Part shown: one piece after another, positions 62,701 to 64,000 of the stretch | How positions within the stretch are numbered: the first letter of the stretch is position 1 | Layout: every line of letters starts with the position of its first letter | Assembly: GCA_035582835.1 (NCBI GenBank) | Contig: JAYKAV010003062.1 | Location: 334,512-398,511 of the forward strand | DNA from: Phoebastria nigripes | Lineage: Eukaryota > Chordata > Aves > Procellariiformes > Diomedeidae | Direction: 5' to 3' | Length of the DNA stretch: 64,000 nt | Notes under the pieces: model-generated | Databases searched by the model: none | What the model saw: the letters and a program-made list of their open reading frames with translations, nothing else | Told to the model about the DNA's origin: nothing | Program-made: the position numbers and the translations under genes

Positions 62701-63539
62701 AGATACAGGTATGAGCAAAAGAGACTATTCACAGCAACCAACCACAGGCAGCTAAATGAGAAAGCTGGTTCCCCAATGTTCCCCCTGTACTCAGTGGGAC
62801 TACAATTACCCTCTTCTGGAGAGTAATTCAGAGCAGAAGACTAATTTAGGTAATGCAAATCAACTTCTGGAAGAGCTGGTCTGCCTCCATAACCATCAAG
62901 CACGCACAGGAATGCTGCTAGCTTGGGTGAGAGCTCAAGCGGCACTTTCTGCCTTGGCTGATGCCAAGAGCATCCACTGAAGGCATACAAAATGTGCTAA
63001 GCAACAGTGAGGGTTGACTTTGTACCAGGTTCTCCCTTTTATCCCAGAAAAGCAAGATAAAAGCAAGAAAAAAAAATATTCTGAAATAGAATAGTACAAA
63101 TTGTACCCTATCTTCTCATGAAAAAACAGACAAGTTTGCAAAGTGGATAGTAATTAATAGATACTCTCTTACATGGTAAGGATGTACCATATAAGGAAGA
63201 AGCAACATGTATCCAAATGCCTCAGTCACCCTCATTTATGGTGCCTAGAGACCTAACAAACAACAGACTGCTAGGGATCGGATAAATCGGTTCTATTCAG
63301 AAATCCCTAGTATACTCTATACAGCAAATGGGCTGTATAAAATGTTTGTAGTCACAGTGGGAAAATTTCTCTTCATTCACCCTGGTATTCTGGCTTTTCT
63401 GCTTACAAAGGCTGGGAATTATTCTCTGCATTGATATATTAACTCCATTTCCATTTCTGTCTGTTTCCAGACCTAATCTCATACTGATCACCTACCTACC
63501 CCACAATTTCCAATGCATTTTTTGTCAAAACACTCTTTC
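59761..63539. other. Non-coding AT-rich sequence, no gene seen
   Basis: A plus frame at 61308-61637 (109 codons) and a minus frame at 62354-62133 (with the helical-looking stretch NENTIQGLLYRIKKMM) were examined and not recognised. No repeats beyond short runs of A, T or CA. Confidence 0.5.
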
Positions 63540-64000
63540 AAAACAGGATTTGATCTCTCCTTTTAGTAGCTGGGGACACCCATGCCAACGAGACAGGTGT
63601 CAACCTGTGGGAGGAATGTCCTGCAGCCCCAGGGAGAGAATGGTCCAGCCACTGCCCAAACTCGGAACCTTCTGGGAACACACAGCAGGTCTGGTCTCCT
63701 TGCAAACTCGCTTTCTTCTGGGGAAACCACGATGTAGGGATGAGGACTGGTGTCCACACACACCTCTGCTTGCCAGGGTGCAGGTAGAATGTGCTCCAAA
63801 CACAGGGCCTTCCCACAGTTTGCGCAAAACCAGAGGGACTAAGGCATCCAAGTTCAACAGTTTTTGGCATGATAGGGTCTTCAACCACACTCTTCAGCCC
63901 TGGGCTGTACTCAATATAGTATACATCCAAGTGACTCCTCCCATGGTCCTCTGTGGCTGAGAAGCAGCATGCAGCACTTCACCTGAAACAGCATGCCAGC
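63540..64000. other. GC-richer patch with long overlapping frames, reaches the window edge
   Basis: A 130-codon frame on the minus strand (63930-63538, starting MDVYYIEYSPGLKSVVEDPI) and a 136-codon frame on the plus strand (63550-63960) overlap almost completely. At most one could be real. Neither has a domain I know. Could be an old retroviral or retroposon piece, or a fortuitous stop-poor patch. Confidence 0.25.

Noticed and set aside
1..64000. CRISPR arrays, operons, bacterial or phage genes, rRNA, intact tRNA genes
   Set aside because: Nothing of this kind was seen. The sequence is vertebrate (avian) nuclear DNA with CR1 and ERV elements, so these were not called.

Overview
The window is vertebrate nuclear DNA, almost certainly from a bird. 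The evidence is three CR1 LINE 3' ends with the typical (ATTCTRTG)n tail, two copies of an avian ERVL-type LTR (one beside an antisense reverse-transcriptase relic with a YIDD motif), low repeat density, AT-rich sequence, and no bacterial-style gene packing. I could not name a chromosome, a species or a flanking gene.

Layout. 1-1257: left-truncated, internally deleted endogenous retrovirus on the minus strand (5' LTR 701-1257, primer-binding-like site, then decayed RT with no gag or protease between). 1258-13836: unique AT-rich sequence with microsatellites and one GC-rich patch (5714-6221). 13837-14388: solo LTR of the same general family, plus strand, with a perfect 5-bp target duplication. 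14389-23143: unique sequence with a CTG tract. 23144-24615: a 1.5-kb minus-strand CR1 carrying the C-terminal part of the ORF2 reverse transcriptase, dead by mutation. 26459-26745, 49470-49720 and 50410-50600: much older CR1/L3-like fossils. 31168-31613 and 56515-56785: plus-strand CR1 3' ends. GC-richer patches with fortuitous open frames lie at 32815-33460, 34611-35010, 40338-40730, 41061-41340, 59170-59760 and 63540-64000.

Genes. No multi-exon gene is convincingly assembled. The best protein-coding candidate is one minus-strand exon (56035-55812): good acceptor, ATG preceded by an in-frame stop, 72 acidic codons forming about four degenerate repeats, and a good donor. A second splice-flanked exon candidate lies just downstream (55661-55542). 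Both are unrecognised. If real, they belong to a minus-strand gene whose remaining exons lie elsewhere or are too short to recognise by eye.

Other structure worth noting: a perfect 24-bp palindrome at 41429-41452, a 21-bp palindrome at 34900-34920, and a hairpin at 26002-26033. The window looks like ordinary avian intergenic or intronic DNA; I see no evidence of a novel system such as a defence locus, operon or CRISPR array.
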